Positions 1 through 9,639 of a stretch of DNA of 42,954 bases are shown in pieces; the first letter of the stretch is position 1; the number at the start of each line of letters is the position of its first letter. Source of the stretch: Bacteroidales bacterium. GTDB taxonomy: Bacteria; Bacteroidota; Bacteroidia; Bacteroidales; VadinHA17. The stretch lies in contig JAFGXX010000235.1 of NCBI GenBank assembly GCA_016936435.1, positions 1-42,954 on the forward strand, read 5' to 3'. Made by a program: the position numbers and the translations under genes. The notes below the pieces were generated by a model that was not told where the DNA came from, did no database searches, and saw nothing but the letters and a program-made list of their open reading frames with translations.

Positions 1-1544
1 GCATTGAAGTTTATGTTCAGGGTCTGAGTAAGGATATATGAGACTGAAAACCTGGGCGATAACTGCGTCAGCGGGTTCGACATCGACTGCGAATATGTAT
101 TGATGTCGGTTCTGATGCCCAGTGAAAGCCTCAGCCTATCCTCAAGGTAAGCCTTGCTGGCCTGCCCGAAAGCACTGAACTTTCCAAGCCTGAGGTTTGT
201 GTTATAATTCAGTTCTGTTTCACCGGTGCCGGTGTACAGCAGCCTGAAAGTAGAATTACGGTAGTGAGCATATTCTGCTCCAAAACCGAAATTAAGTCTC
301 AGGCCTTTATCCTCAATTATCGTTCTTTCAAATCTCCCCTTTATCTCACCCTCGCCCGAAAGATAATCCAGCAGCCTGTTGGTATCGGCTTCTATATTGC
401 CTGAATATTTGTATTGTGAGTTATTGAGGTAATTCCTGCTAAGCACCCATGTATCGTATCCTTTACTCCTGAAATGCTTGTAAACCAACCCTGTAACATA
501 GCTGTACTGCTCCTGCACGGGAATGTTATCGAGTAGGTAACGCTGGTATTCCGTTTCATTAGCCTTCAGATTGAGTTCGAAATCGTCTTTTGCTCCAAGT
601 GCAAAAATACTTAGTTCATTTTTTGCGTCCAGTCTCACACGGTATTTAAACTGCAGATCCGTGTAATCAGGAAGGAAAGGAAGGTCAAGAGCACTGAACA
701 GAAATTGCAGATAAGATCTTCTCACCGATAACACCATACTGCTGTTTTTGCCTGTAGGTCCATCAATTGTAAGACCAAGATCAGAGGCTCCTACTGTTGC
801 ACGGTACTTCATTTTTTCACGATTCCCGTCGAGAAATGTAAAATTCAGGACTGAGCTCAGAGCATTACCTCTGGAAGCAGGAAAAGCACCCGAGAGGAAA
901 TCAACCGACTGGATAAAGTCAACATTCAGTATACCTATAGGTCCTCCTGAGGATCCCTGTGTTGAGAAATGATTTAGATAGGGAATTTCAATATTGTCGA
1001 CATAAAAACGGTTTTCATTAGGACCACCGCCACGGACTATCACATCATTACGGAATGCCGGGGTTGAAGCCACCCCGGGAAAAGTCTGAATTACCTTGGA
1101 AATGTCGCGGTTCCCTCCGGGATTCTTTTCAATCTCGTCGATACCTATTATCCTCACCGAAACAGGCGTTTCTGCTTTTTTTGTAAAAGGAGAAGCCTTG
1201 ACAACCACCTCACCAATATCTATGGCCATTTCTTCGAGCGGGATCTCAAGATTGACAGGATTGCTGTTCGTCACCAGCAGAGCCTGTGAAATATATGACT
1301 TGTAACCTACTGATGATACCCTGAGTTCCACATAACCGGGCTTTACACCGGTAAAAAGAAAGTTACCGTCGTAGCCCGATACGGCACCTGTGGTAGTCCC
1401 CCATATCTGAATTGTAGCAAAGGGAACACCTTCATTGGTCTTGTCATTGTAAACCCTTCCCTTTATTACACCTGCATTTGTCTGGGCCACGCTGCTTCCT
1501 GAAGCCAACAGAACGAAGAGAAATAATATGCTGATGTGTTTCAT
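1..1544 (-). CDS. TonB-dependent outer membrane receptor, N-terminal part (cut by window edge)
   Basis: The frame is open from an ATG at 1544 to the window edge, giving about 514 residues of N-terminal sequence; the C-terminal barrel lies outside. It starts with a signal peptide (MKHISILFLFVLLASGSSVAQ). A carboxypeptidase-like regulatory beta domain follows at about residues 25-105 (GVIKGRVYND, VSSVGYKSYI). Then comes a TonB plug domain with the typical IQTFPGVASTPAFRNDVIVR and GGGPNENRFYVDNIEIP motifs. The rest is alternating beta-strand sequence typical of the 22-strand barrel. Receptors of this build import ligands across the outer membrane using TonB/ExbBD energy. The ligand is unknown: no SusD-like partner is visible, and the downstream neighbour is outside the window. 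Iron/siderophore or peptide uptake are as plausible as glycan uptake. The family call is firm; the substrate is open. Confidence 0.93.
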   Translation of the reverse strand, partial: MKHISILFLFVLLASGSSVAQTNAGVIKGRVYNDKTNEGVPFATIQIWGTTTGAVSGYDGNFLFTGVKPGYVELRVSSVGYKSYISQALLVTNSNPVNLEIPLEEMAIDIGEVVVKASPFTKKAETPVSVRIIGIDEIEKNPGGNRDISKVIQTFPGVASTPAFRNDVIVRGGGPNENRFYVDNIEIPYLNHFSTQGSSGGPIGILNVDFIQSVDFLSGAFPASRGNALSSVLNFTFLDGNREKMKYRATVGASDLGLTIDGPTGKNSSMVLSVRRSYLQFLFSALDLPFLPDYTDLQFKYRVRLDAKNELSIFALGAKDDFELNLKANETEYQRYLLDNIPVQEQYSYVTGLVYKHFRSKGYDTWVLSRNYLNNSQYKYSGNIEADTNRLLDYLSGEGEIKGRFERTIIEDKGLRLNFGFGAEYAHYRNSTFRLLYTGTGETELNYNTNLRLGKFSAFGQASKAYLEDRLRLSLGIRTDINTYSQSMSNPLTQLSPRFSVSYILTQTLNINFN

Positions 1545-1609
1545 AAACCATGAAATTTGCTTTAGAAACAAGGATAAGGGATAAGTTGTTCAGCTGTCTT
1601 CGAATATTA

Positions 1610-2608
1610 TTAATATCCTTTCGAAGATTTCAGAAGATCAACAAAGTATGTCCGCTCTTTTTCAAGCTTCAAAAACGAATTTTGGCTTTCAATTTTGTCG
1701 ATCCTGGATAGCATTTTTTCTGCAAAAACAGACAGCTCTGCTGATTTATCGTGCCTTACCCGGTGCGACATAGCCCTGGTAATTGCCTCTGCCTCAGTCC
1801 AGAGTTTAACAGTTGCCTCATCAAAATAGGAGTCCATGAATGCACTCCAGATATAATCAATGGCCCTGCCCGAAGGATGGAGCATATCATCGTCATAGAA
1901 CCGGTAATCCCTGAGATCGTCCATAACAATCTCATATGCGGGGAAATAGCCGGGTTTTGAGGGGTGCCGGAGAAGCTCCTCTATCGCCAGAAAAAGAACC
2001 GATTTGCTTATCTGGTTTTCATGAGCACCGTCTTTTAAGTGTCTTACCGGGCTTACGGTAAAGATTACTTTAAGTTGTGGACTGATCGTTTTAAGCTGTG
2101 CCAGGCAATCATTCCAGAGTGCAACTATTTCAGAAACTGTAAGAAGTTCGTTTGTAAAATTTGCTGCCGGCATTTTATGGCAGTTCGACACTATTTTCCC
2201 TGATTTCTTCAACTTGTAAACCCTTGCCGTTCCAAAGGTTACAAAAAGATAAGCGGCATTTGAAAGAAAATCTGAGGCTTCTTCATTCTTTCTGTTGACC
2301 TTTTCCAGAACCTCCCCTGGTGTTGATGCCGAGAAGTCGGTATAATGGCTGAAGCTAAACCATCTTCCGTTGTGATGGTGAAGATCCTCACTTGTGAATT
2401 CTTTTCCTGAAGTTATTTTTTCAAGAGTATTGCAGACTGATACAGGGTTATATACTGTGCCGTAAGGATTCACCATCACTGATAAATGTCCTTCCTTCAT
2501 TTTGTTTCCGATCTCAATGGAAAAACATGAACCTATGAACATAACCGGCTCATTGTGAGTGATCCTGAAAGGCGATGGTTTTGTTCTGACAACAGTCCTG
2601 AATTCCAT
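1610..2608 (-). CDS. GSCFA domain-containing protein
   Basis: This 332-residue protein carries the signature GSCFS at residues 27-31, which defines the GSCFA family, an SGNH-hydrolase-like group common in Bacteroidetes. LFVTFGTARVYKL and later VSPVRHLKDGAHEN and DDDMLHPS fit the conserved blocks of that family; the last provides a possible catalytic Asp-His pair. No signal peptide is visible, so it is probably cytoplasmic. The C-terminal 40 residues (KIESQNSFLKLEKERTYF) look helical or coiled-coil. It starts 4 nt after the stop of the upstream alpha/beta hydrolase, so the two are probably cotranscribed. No substrate is established for the family; an esterase or lipase-like activity is inferred only from the fold. 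The family assignment is confident. Confidence 0.88.
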   Translation of the reverse strand: MEFRTVVRTKPSPFRITHNEPVMFIGSCFSIEIGNKMKEGHLSVMVNPYGTVYNPVSVCNTLEKITSGKEFTSEDLHHHNGRWFSFSHYTDFSASTPGEVLEKVNRKNEEASDFLSNAAYLFVTFGTARVYKLKKSGKIVSNCHKMPAANFTNELLTVSEIVALWNDCLAQLKTISPQLKVIFTVSPVRHLKDGAHENQISKSVLFLAIEELLRHPSKPGYFPAYEIVMDDLRDYRFYDDDMLHPSGRAIDYIWSAFMDSYFDEATVKLWTEAEAITRAMSHRVRHDKSAELSVFAEKMLSRIDKIESQNSFLKLEKERTYFVDLLKSSKGY

Positions 2609-2612
2609 GTAC

Positions 2613-3431
2613 TTATATAACTTTCTTCATCCACGAAAGAATATATGTAAAGACTTCTTCCCTGAATGGCTCATTGTGGAGTTCATGATATCCTCCATCC
2701 CATATTTTAAGCTCCGCTGTTTTCGCTCCTGAAGAGAATAGCCTGCTTCCTTCCGGAGAGCAGATCATATCGCCGCTGCCATGCATTAGCAATAACGGAA
2801 TATTTATCTCTTCTGCTCTTGAAAGAGATGATGATGCGGCTGTCATCGCGCTGTTAAAAAGACTAACGGAAATCTTGTCATGAACAAGGGGATCGGATTT
2901 ATATTTTTCAACTATCCCGCTGTCGTGCGACAGGTGTTCAACGACAAGGCCTGATGGCTGAACCAGACCTGGAAGAACGTGTTTCATGAATGATGCAAGC
3001 GCCAGCTTGAACCGGGAAGGCTCGAATGCCAGTCTCAGCCAGGGAGCGGTGACAATTGCAGCCCTGAAACCATGTTTCCTCCTGATAAGATAATCAAGCA
3101 CAATTCCACCACCAAGAGAATGACCATATAAAAAGACAGGCTTACCCGGAAAAGTCTTCGAAATATTTTCATACAATATTCCAATCATTGCAGCAGTCTG
3201 ATCAAAATTTCTTATGTTACCACGGGCTCCATCCGAGAGACCATGGCCGGGAAGATCGACCCCCGCAAAGACAATCCCCTCAGATCTGAACATTGAAGAC
3301 CACGATTCGTAACGACGGATATGCTCACCCAGTCCGTGTACAAAAATTATTAATGCCTCCGGTTCATCGGGGGGAGACGAGATCATCCCTCTCAGGACAA
3401 AGCCCTTCTTTAGTTCAATGCTGTATTCCAT
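2613..3431 (-). CDS. Alpha/beta hydrolase (serine aminopeptidase S33 / monoacylglycerol-lipase-like)
   Basis: This 272-residue single-domain hydrolase has the full alpha/beta-hydrolase motif set. The oxyanion strand is IIFVHGLGEH (residues 28-37), followed by VDLPGHGLSDG (58-68). The nucleophile elbow is YGHSLGGG with Ser105, the acid is Asp in MHGSGDMICSPEGS, and the catalytic His is in GGYHELHNEP. Its length and the HGLGEH motif match the Hydrolase_4 (monoacylglycerol lipase / lysophospholipase-like) group. No signal peptide is seen, so it is cytoplasmic. It is the first gene of a probable two-gene unit with the GSCFA gene. A lipid ester is the likely substrate by family, but this is not proven. 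Confidence 0.9.
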   Translation of the reverse strand: MEYSIELKKGFVLRGMISSPPDEPEALIIFVHGLGEHIRRYESWSSMFRSEGIVFAGVDLPGHGLSDGARGNIRNFDQTAAMIGILYENISKTFPGKPVFLYGHSLGGGIVLDYLIRRKHGFRAAIVTAPWLRLAFEPSRFKLALASFMKHVLPGLVQPSGLVVEHLSHDSGIVEKYKSDPLVHDKISVSLFNSAMTAASSSLSRAEEINIPLLLMHGSGDMICSPEGSRLFSSGAKTAELKIWDGGYHELHNEPFREEVFTYILSWMKKVI

Positions 3432-3631
3432 ATTTTCAGAATGTACGATTTTCCTCTAAAAATACTAAATATCAGGGATATTAAAACCTGTAAGACGGTA
3501 ATCTTTCTATGTTTTTTACAGCTTCTTCCGGGTAATGTAATTCTGTTTCGCAACTTATTTAAGTGTCCGAAATTATTTTGACACAATTTATACCCGGAAA
3601 CAATTTCTGTCTTTATTATACTGTATATCTG

Positions 3632-3661
3632 TTGTTTAGAAAATCTGCTTGTTTAGAAAAT
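3632..3661. repeat. Two direct copies of a 13-base repeat upstream of the sigma promoter
   Basis: TTGTTTAGAAAAT occurs at 3632-3644 and again at 3649-3661 with a 4-base spacer. It lies 32 bases upstream of the -33 element of the sigma-gene promoter, where an activator could bind. That it is an operator is inference; the repeat itself is read directly. Confidence 0.55.
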
Positions 3662-3693
3662 ACTTAGATTACAGGGATATTAGGATATTAAGA

Positions 3694-3725
3694 TTTGCAT
3701 ATCTTTATTTGTTGACATATTTTTG
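3694..3725 (+). promoter_or_regulatory. Bacteroidetes-type (-33/-7) promoter of the ECF sigma gene
   Basis: TTTG at 3694-3697 and TATTTTTG at 3718-3725 are separated by 20 nt, matching the Bacteroidetes housekeeping consensus TTTG / about 19-21 nt / TAnnTTTG. Transcription would start near 3732, leaving a leader of roughly 20 nt before the ATG at 3753. Confidence 0.65.
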
Positions 3726-3752
3726 CATCGTAACAATTAAAAGTAAAAAGCA

Positions 3753-4259
3753 ATGACAACAACTGAATTCAACAACAATCTGGTCGGAATGAAGCCAATT
3801 CTTCAGAGGTTTGCCATGAGCCTTACATCAGATCGCGACGACGCTCTGGATCTTGTTCAGGATACATATCTTAAAGCAATTACATATAAGGATAAATTTG
3901 CAGATTACACGAATCTGAAGGCATGGGTTTTCACCATAATGAAGAATACATTCATCAATAACTACAGGCGTGGAGTTAAAGAGAACACCATCGTCGACGG
4001 AACACAGGATCTGTATTATCTCAACAAGCCTCATGACAAGGGATACATTTCTCCTGAATCGAAATATTCAGAGTCTGAAATTGAGAAAGCAATAGATTCG
4101 CTTGAGGATGAGTTTCGTATTCCCTTCAGAATGCATATTGCAGGCTTTAAGTACAAGGAAATAGCAGACGAACTTGGTTTGAAGATAGGGACAGTTAAAA
4201 GCAGGATATTCTTTACGCGTCAGAAACTGATGCTTATCCTGAAAGATTATGTAAAGTGA
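3753..4259 (+). CDS. ECF-type RNA polymerase sigma factor
   Basis: This 168-residue sigma-70 family protein has only regions 2 and 4, the ECF layout. Region 2 covers about residues 12-80 (DALDLVQDTYLKA, NLKAWVFTIMKNTFIN). Region 4 covers about 108-165, with the helix-turn-helix IADELGLKIGTVKSRIFF, which would contact the -35 element. The two are joined by a charged linker (about 80-107). The ATG at 3753 is chosen because it follows a well-placed promoter by a short leader. The gene stands alone with its own terminator; no anti-sigma factor lies on either side, so control is either at transcription (direct repeats lie upstream) or by a distant partner. Small ECF factors of this build are widespread in Bacteroidetes; the regulon is unknown. 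Confidence 0.93.
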   Translation: MTTTEFNNNLVGMKPILQRFAMSLTSDRDDALDLVQDTYLKAITYKDKFADYTNLKAWVFTIMKNTFINNYRRGVKENTIVDGTQDLYYLNKPHDKGYISPESKYSESEIEKAIDSLEDEFRIPFRMHIAGFKYKEIADELGLKIGTVKSRIFFTRQKLMLILKDYVK

Positions 4260-4297
4260 TTTATTCGTTTTAGTCAGGTTTGGTTTTTTAAGGGTAG

Positions 4298-4329
4298 ACA
4301 GAGACTCGTTAGCGGGTCTCTGTTCTTTT
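4298..4329 (+). terminator. Rho-independent terminator after the ECF sigma gene
   Basis: The arms ACAGAGAC (4298-4305) and GTCTCTGT (4316-4323) pair perfectly over 8 bp across a 10-nt loop and are followed by TCTTTT. It sits 39 nt after the sigma-factor stop. The region between it and the convergent queG stop holds nothing else that I see. Confidence 0.7.
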
Positions 4330-4386
4330 ATATGGGAACGATCCGGCCTCTTAGCACCCTAAAGAAATCTTTTGCGAATCAGGCTG

Positions 4387-5343
4387 TCACTGCTTATCAA
4401 GCGATCTTAATGCATCGTCGATATTCCTCCTGAAGTCAGTGAATCTGATCCTGTTAAGAGAAGTATTTCCAAAAAGCCTTATAAATTTTTCTTCTGTAAG
4501 TGACACCCACTCTTCCCTCGTCATAGAAGCTATCTCAGGATTGATAGTGAACTCAGGATGAGTTGGTGTTTTTATCCGGAGGTTCCAGGGGCATACCTCC
4601 TGGCAGATATCACAACCATAGACTCTGCCCTGCATTTTCCTTACTATTTCTTCCGGTATGGGTCCCCGGTTTTCTATTGTAAGATTTGAAATACATTTCC
4701 TGGCATCAATGGTTCTGTTTTCATTTATCGCAGCAGTCGGGCAGGCGTCTATGCACAACCTGCAGCTTCCGCAAAGATCTTTAGTCTCCGGCAGGTCATA
4801 ATCCGCTTCAATGTTCAGCATAAGGATGCCTATAAAAAAGAAGGAGCCGATCTCCCTGTTTATCATGACTGAATTACGGCCCTGCCATCCTATACCTGCT
4901 TCCCTTACCCATGATTTCTCATGCAGAAAACCAGTATCACAGAATACCTTCCCGTGTACCCCGGGTACAATTTCCTCCAGAAAAGCAAGGACCTTCCCGA
5001 GTTTTTCCGTAACAACTTCATGATAATCTGTGCCATGAGTATATCTTGAAAGGACAGGAATATCTTTTCCAGTTTGCCTGTTACCTGAATTATAACTTAT
5101 ACCCGCCACAACTATTGATTTTGCACCGGGGAAGACAAGCTTAGGATTGAATCTTTTTCCCGGATCCCGTTTCAGGTAAGCCATTTTGTCGTTCATCCCG
5201 GCAGCGAGCCATTCTTTGAAAACAGCCTCCTCCTCAGACAATGATCGTGCCCTTGCTATACCGCAAATGTCAAAACCCGCCTCCAGTGCTTTCTCTTTTA
5301 TTGTCTGAGCCAGGCTGGCTTCCTTCTTGCTCATAGCATGCAT
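4387..5343 (-). CDS. queG: Epoxyqueuosine reductase QueG
   Basis: QueG performs the last step of queuosine synthesis on tRNA, reducing epoxyqueuosine to queuosine with a cobalamin cofactor and two [4Fe-4S] clusters. The 318-residue protein shows the N-terminal B12-binding half (FDICGIARA, GAKSIVVAGISYN, GWQGRNSVMI). It then shows the two cluster motifs CGSCRLCIDACPTAAI and YGCDICQEVCPWN; eight cysteines are seen in these two blocks. The C-terminus (FRRNIDDALRSL) matches the family end. The start could be 5343 (MHAMSKK) or the ATG at 5334 (MSKKEASL). The former is 2 nt after the DUF59 stop, so translation is probably coupled either way. Its place at the end of the suf operon would couple an Fe-S enzyme to cluster assembly. 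Confidence 0.95.
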   Translation of the reverse strand: MHAMSKKEASLAQTIKEKALEAGFDICGIARARSLSEEEAVFKEWLAAGMNDKMAYLKRDPGKRFNPKLVFPGAKSIVVAGISYNSGNRQTGKDIPVLSRYTHGTDYHEVVTEKLGKVLAFLEEIVPGVHGKVFCDTGFLHEKSWVREAGIGWQGRNSVMINREIGSFFFIGILMLNIEADYDLPETKDLCGSCRLCIDACPTAAINENRTIDARKCISNLTIENRGPIPEEIVRKMQGRVYGCDICQEVCPWNLRIKTPTHPEFTINPEIASMTREEWVSLTEEKFIRLFGNTSLNRIRFTDFRRNIDDALRSLDKQ

Positions 5344-5345
5344 GT

Positions 5346-5666
5346 CTAAAGAAACCCCAGCTCAAGCTTTGCCTCGTCGCTGAGCATATTCCTGTCCCAT
5401 GGAGGAGAGAACGTCAGTTTCAGATCGACATCCTTAACACCTCTTGTTCCACCGACCTTATATCTTATCTCTTCCATCATCTGGTCGGCCATGGGACAAT
5501 TGGGCGCAGTAAGGGTCATCAGTATATGTGCAATATTGTCATTGTCAACACTGAGACTGTAAATAAGTCCCAGGTCGTAGATGTTTACAGGTATTTCGGG
5601 ATCGAAGATACTTTTGAGAACACCCACGATTCTTGTTTCGATTTCAAGCTGTTCTGAAGCGTCCAT
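5346..5666 (-). CDS. DUF59 / MIP18-like Fe-S cluster assembly factor of the SUF operon
   Basis: This 106-residue single-domain DUF59 protein belongs to the PaaD/MIP18/SufT superfamily. It has the family hallmarks DPEIPVNIYDLGLIY (residues 22-36), LTAPNCPMAD with the conserved Cys (about 55), and FSPPWDRNMLSDEAK near the end. The length fits the short SUF-associated form rather than the longer SufT with an extra N-terminal domain, so I give no symbol. Such proteins assist maturation or transfer of Fe-S clusters to target proteins. It lies 106 nt after sufE, the longest gap in the operon, and 2 nt before queG, itself an Fe-S protein. The 106-nt gap holds no gene. Confidence 0.92.
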   Translation of the reverse strand: MDASEQLEIETRIVGVLKSIFDPEIPVNIYDLGLIYSLSVDNDNIAHILMTLTAPNCPMADQMMEEIRYKVGGTRGVKDVDLKLTFSPPWDRNMLSDEAKLELGFL

Positions 5667-5772
5667 ATCTTTTCAGTTTATCAGTCAGTTTCCTGGTATT
5701 CATCCTTAATGCATTGCTGTACGTATAAAAACCGCGCACGCAAAATCACATATCCCGAATGATATGTTATCA

Positions 5773-6201
5773 TCAACTGCCACCCATTTTCGCCTTATAA
5801 GCCATCGCATAAAGCTTCATCTGGCGCAGCATGGCCTGAAGCCCGTTCGACCTTGTGGGTGAAAGGTTCTGGCGGAGGCCGGTCCTGTCGATAAAATAAA
5901 GATCTGCATTAATGATCTCTTCGGCACTGCGACCTGAGAGGACCCTTATCAGCAAGCCCGCGATGCCCCTTGTAATAATTGCATCGCTGTCGGATGAAAA
6001 ATAAATTTTATCATCCCTGAATTCAGGGTGCAGCCATACTTTCGACTGACAGCCTTCTATAAGATAATCTTTTGTCTTATAACGCTGATCGATTACAGGT
6101 ACAGATTTACCCATTTCGATCAGGAGATTGTATTTATCCATCCAGTCATCGAAAACCGAGAACTCCTCTATAATTGAATCCTGTACCTGGTCAATTGTCA
6201 T
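5773..6201 (-). CDS. sufE: SufE sulfur-transfer protein
   Basis: SufE accepts persulfide sulfur from the cysteine desulfurase SufS and passes it to the SufBCD scaffold. The 142-residue protein has the family core: a helical start, then DYLIEGCQSKVWLHPEF with acceptor Cys51. GLLIRVLSGRSAEEI follows, and then the conserved LSPTRSNGLQAMLRQM, which forms the hydrophobic helix next to the Cys loop. Length and motifs are normal. It starts 10 nt after the sufS stop. The sufS/sufE pair as separate adjacent genes is the usual Bacteroidetes arrangement. Confidence 0.96.
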   Translation of the reverse strand: MTIDQVQDSIIEEFSVFDDWMDKYNLLIEMGKSVPVIDQRYKTKDYLIEGCQSKVWLHPEFRDDKIYFSSDSDAIITRGIAGLLIRVLSGRSAEEIINADLYFIDRTGLRQNLSPTRSNGLQAMLRQMKLYAMAYKAKMGGS

Positions 6202-6211
6202 AATGACTACA

Positions 6212-7436
<1,225 letters not shown>

Positions 7437-7444
<8 letters not shown>

Positions 7445-8798
7445 TGCATCTCAGCATACAACTTGCACACCGTGAAAGTTCACCTCTCAGCCTCTGCATA
7501 ACGAGACTGTCTATTCTTTCACGCAGTGCTTCAACATTTATATTCTGGACTACCTCATGAGCAAATCCGAACATAAGCATCAGGCGTGCTTCTCTTTTAT
7601 CAATGCCTCTCGACTGAAGGTAGAACAGTGCATCTTTGTCGAGCTGACCTACCGTTGCACCATGGCTGCATTTTACATCATCGGCGTATATCTCAAGCTG
7701 AGGCTTTGTATCCATTTTTGCATCGTCGGTAAGCAGTATGCTGTCGTTTTTCTGATAGGCCAGAGTCTTCTGTGCATCCTTGTGAACGAAAATCCTGCCG
7801 TTAAAAGCCCCGGTAGCCATATCATCGAGTACCCCCTTGAAGAGCTGGTTACTGGTACAATGGGGAAAAGCATGATCGACACTTACATAATTGTCGACAT
7901 GCTGGAATTTATCACTCAGATACAGACCATAAGAATTACTTTCGGCACCTTCGCCTCCAAGGTAATGATGTGTACTGTTCCTGACGAGTCCTCCGTGAAG
8001 AGTTATATTGCCCGATGCTGCACTGCTGTTTCTCTCCTGATGGATAAAGGTGTGGGTTATCTTGCCTGCATTGTTATGCTCATTCTGTATCCTTATGATA
8101 TCGAAGCGTGCATTTTCTCCCACAAAAATCTCGGTAACGGCATTGGTTAAGAATCTCCCCGGAGAAAGTGTGTGGTCACAGATTATGATTGTTGCCTCAG
8201 CATTTTTTTCAACTATTATCAGGTTGCGGTGCTGGTTGAAAATATCCTCGTTTGCATGTACAAGATTGACGATCTGAACGGGTTTCCTGAGCCTTGTTCC
8301 CTCAGGGATACGGATAAAAACGCCGTCACAGGCCATGGCACTGTTAAGATGAACGAGGGCATCATTATTACCATTCAGGTACCTGCCATAGTGTTCGGCT
8401 ACTGCAGAACTGAATTTTTCAGCAGCTTCATTCATACTTCCAATCCATGCCCCTCCCGGGAGCTCACGAAGTTTATCATGAAGCGTTGGATAAAATCCGT
8501 TCAGCAGCACAATACCGTGTGTGTCGAGTGCTTTGACATCACATCTGAATTCTTCTGCTTTAAGAAAATCGGATTCTGAAGGCATGAAAACATTCCGGAA
8601 ATCGTGGTTGAAGAATGATGCCAGGTTGGTATACCTGTAAGATTCATTTTTCCTGTCGGGAATTCCCATCATAGTGAATTTCCCGATTGCTTCTTCACGG
8701 AAAGAGTTGAGAAGCGGAGAAGAATTCTGCCTTATTCTTTCGATGTTATCGTTATAAAGCTGAAGATAACGTTGTGATATTCCGTCTTTATTGTTCAT
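7437..8798 (-). CDS. sufD: SufD, Fe-S scaffold subunit of SufBCD
   Basis: This 453-residue protein is a SufB/SufD-family beta-helix protein. It shows the N-terminal helical segment (MMGIPDRKNESYRYTNL), a right-handed beta-helix core, and the conserved block AFNGRIFVHKDAQKTLAYQ near 330-350, followed by LEIYADDVKCSHGATVGQLD. The last block carries the Cys and His equivalent to the conserved SufD His at the SufB-SufD interface. SufD pairs with SufB and binds SufC. The tail ends RCASCMLRCSE, a CxxCxxxC motif (Cys444, 447, 451) not part of the general fold. It overlaps sufC by 4 nt and sufS by 8 nt. Confidence 0.95.
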
Positions 8799-9550
8799 GA
8801 CCGGTCAACTTCATTCCTGATCCACTCATATCCTTTCGCCTCGAGTTCGACAGCAAGTTCCTTTCCTGCGGTTTTTACTATTCTTCCATCATAAAGGACG
8901 TGGACAATATCGGGCACTATATAATCCAGAAGCCTCTGGTAATGAGTTATTACGATAGTAGATGTATCGGGTCTTTTTAGTTTGTTGACCCCGTTAGCCA
9001 CGATCCTCAGAGCATCGATATCAAGTCCAGAGTCGGTCTCATCGAGAATTGCCAGACGGGGTTCGAGCATTGCCATCTGGAATATTTCGTTCTTCTTTTT
9101 TTCACCTCCGCTGAAACCTTCATTTACTGATCTGTTGGCCAGTTTCGAATCTATCTCCACCAGTTCCTTCTTATCCCGCATAAGCTTCAGGAAATCGGAA
9201 GCGGATAGAGGTTCCAGACCTTTGTGCCTGCGATGTTCGTTAACGGCTGTTTTCATGAAATTCACCATACTTACACCCGGTATCTCTATCGGGTACTGAA
9301 ATCCAAGGAACAACCCTTCCTTCGATCGTTCTTCCGGAGCCATGTCAAAAAGGTCCCTGCCCATGTATTTTATGGAACCTTCAACCACTTCGGCAAAATC
9401 CCTCCCTGCCAAAACGGCAGCAAGAGTGCTTTTACCCGAGCCGTTTGGTCCCATTATTGCGTGAACTTCTCCTGCTTTCACATTAAGGCTGATGCCTTTC
9501 AGGATATTCTTCCCGTTTATGGCAACCCATAAATTATCTATTTCGAGCAT
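8795..9550 (-). CDS. sufC: SufC, ABC-type ATPase of the SufBCD complex
   Basis: SufC is a 251-residue ABC-fold ATPase that drives conformational change of SufB-SufD during cluster assembly; it is not a transporter. It shows Walker A GPNGSGKST (Lys40), the SufC-typical signature FSGGEKKKNEIFQMA, Walker B LAILDETDSGLDID, and the switch His in VITHYQRLLDYI. DETDSGLD (rather than DEPTxGLD) and GEKKKNE separate SufC from transport ATPases. Its length is normal. It starts 89 nt after the sufB stop; that gap holds no gene. It overlaps sufD by 4 nt. Confidence 0.98.
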   Translation of the reverse strand: MLEIDNLWVAINGKNILKGISLNVKAGEVHAIMGPNGSGKSTLAAVLAGRDFAEVVEGSIKYMGRDLFDMAPEERSKEGLFLGFQYPIEIPGVSMVNFMKTAVNEHRRHKGLEPLSASDFLKLMRDKKELVEIDSKLANRSVNEGFSGGEKKKNEIFQMAMLEPRLAILDETDSGLDIDALRIVANGVNKLKRPDTSTIVITHYQRLLDYIVPDIVHVLYDGRIVKTAGKELAVELEAKGYEWIRNEVDRS

Positions 9551-9639
9551 AATCAGTTAACAATATCGTGTTGTATGTTCATTTTTCTGAGCCTGTCTTA
9601 ATCCGGCTATTTTTCCCGGCACCTGTTTTTTGTTTTTTA

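Larger units (their letters stand above)
3432..3752. other. Intergenic regulatory region between divergent hydrolase and ECF sigma genes
   Basis: These 321 bases hold no gene I can support. They contain the sigma-gene promoter (3694-3725), two copies of a 13-base direct repeat (TTGTTTAGAAAAT at 3632-3644 and 3649-3661, 17-base period), and a tandem 8-base repeat GGATATTA (3675-3682 and 3683-3690). A third copy of GGATATTA lies at 3476-3483 near the hydrolase start. The region is strongly A+T-rich. No clear -33/-7 promoter could be found for the minus-strand hydrolase gene. Confidence 0.6.

Noticed and set aside
7557-8579. Long open frames on the plus strand opposite sufD
   Set aside because: They lie antisense to a well conserved gene, have no recognisable motif, and look like codon-bias shadows.
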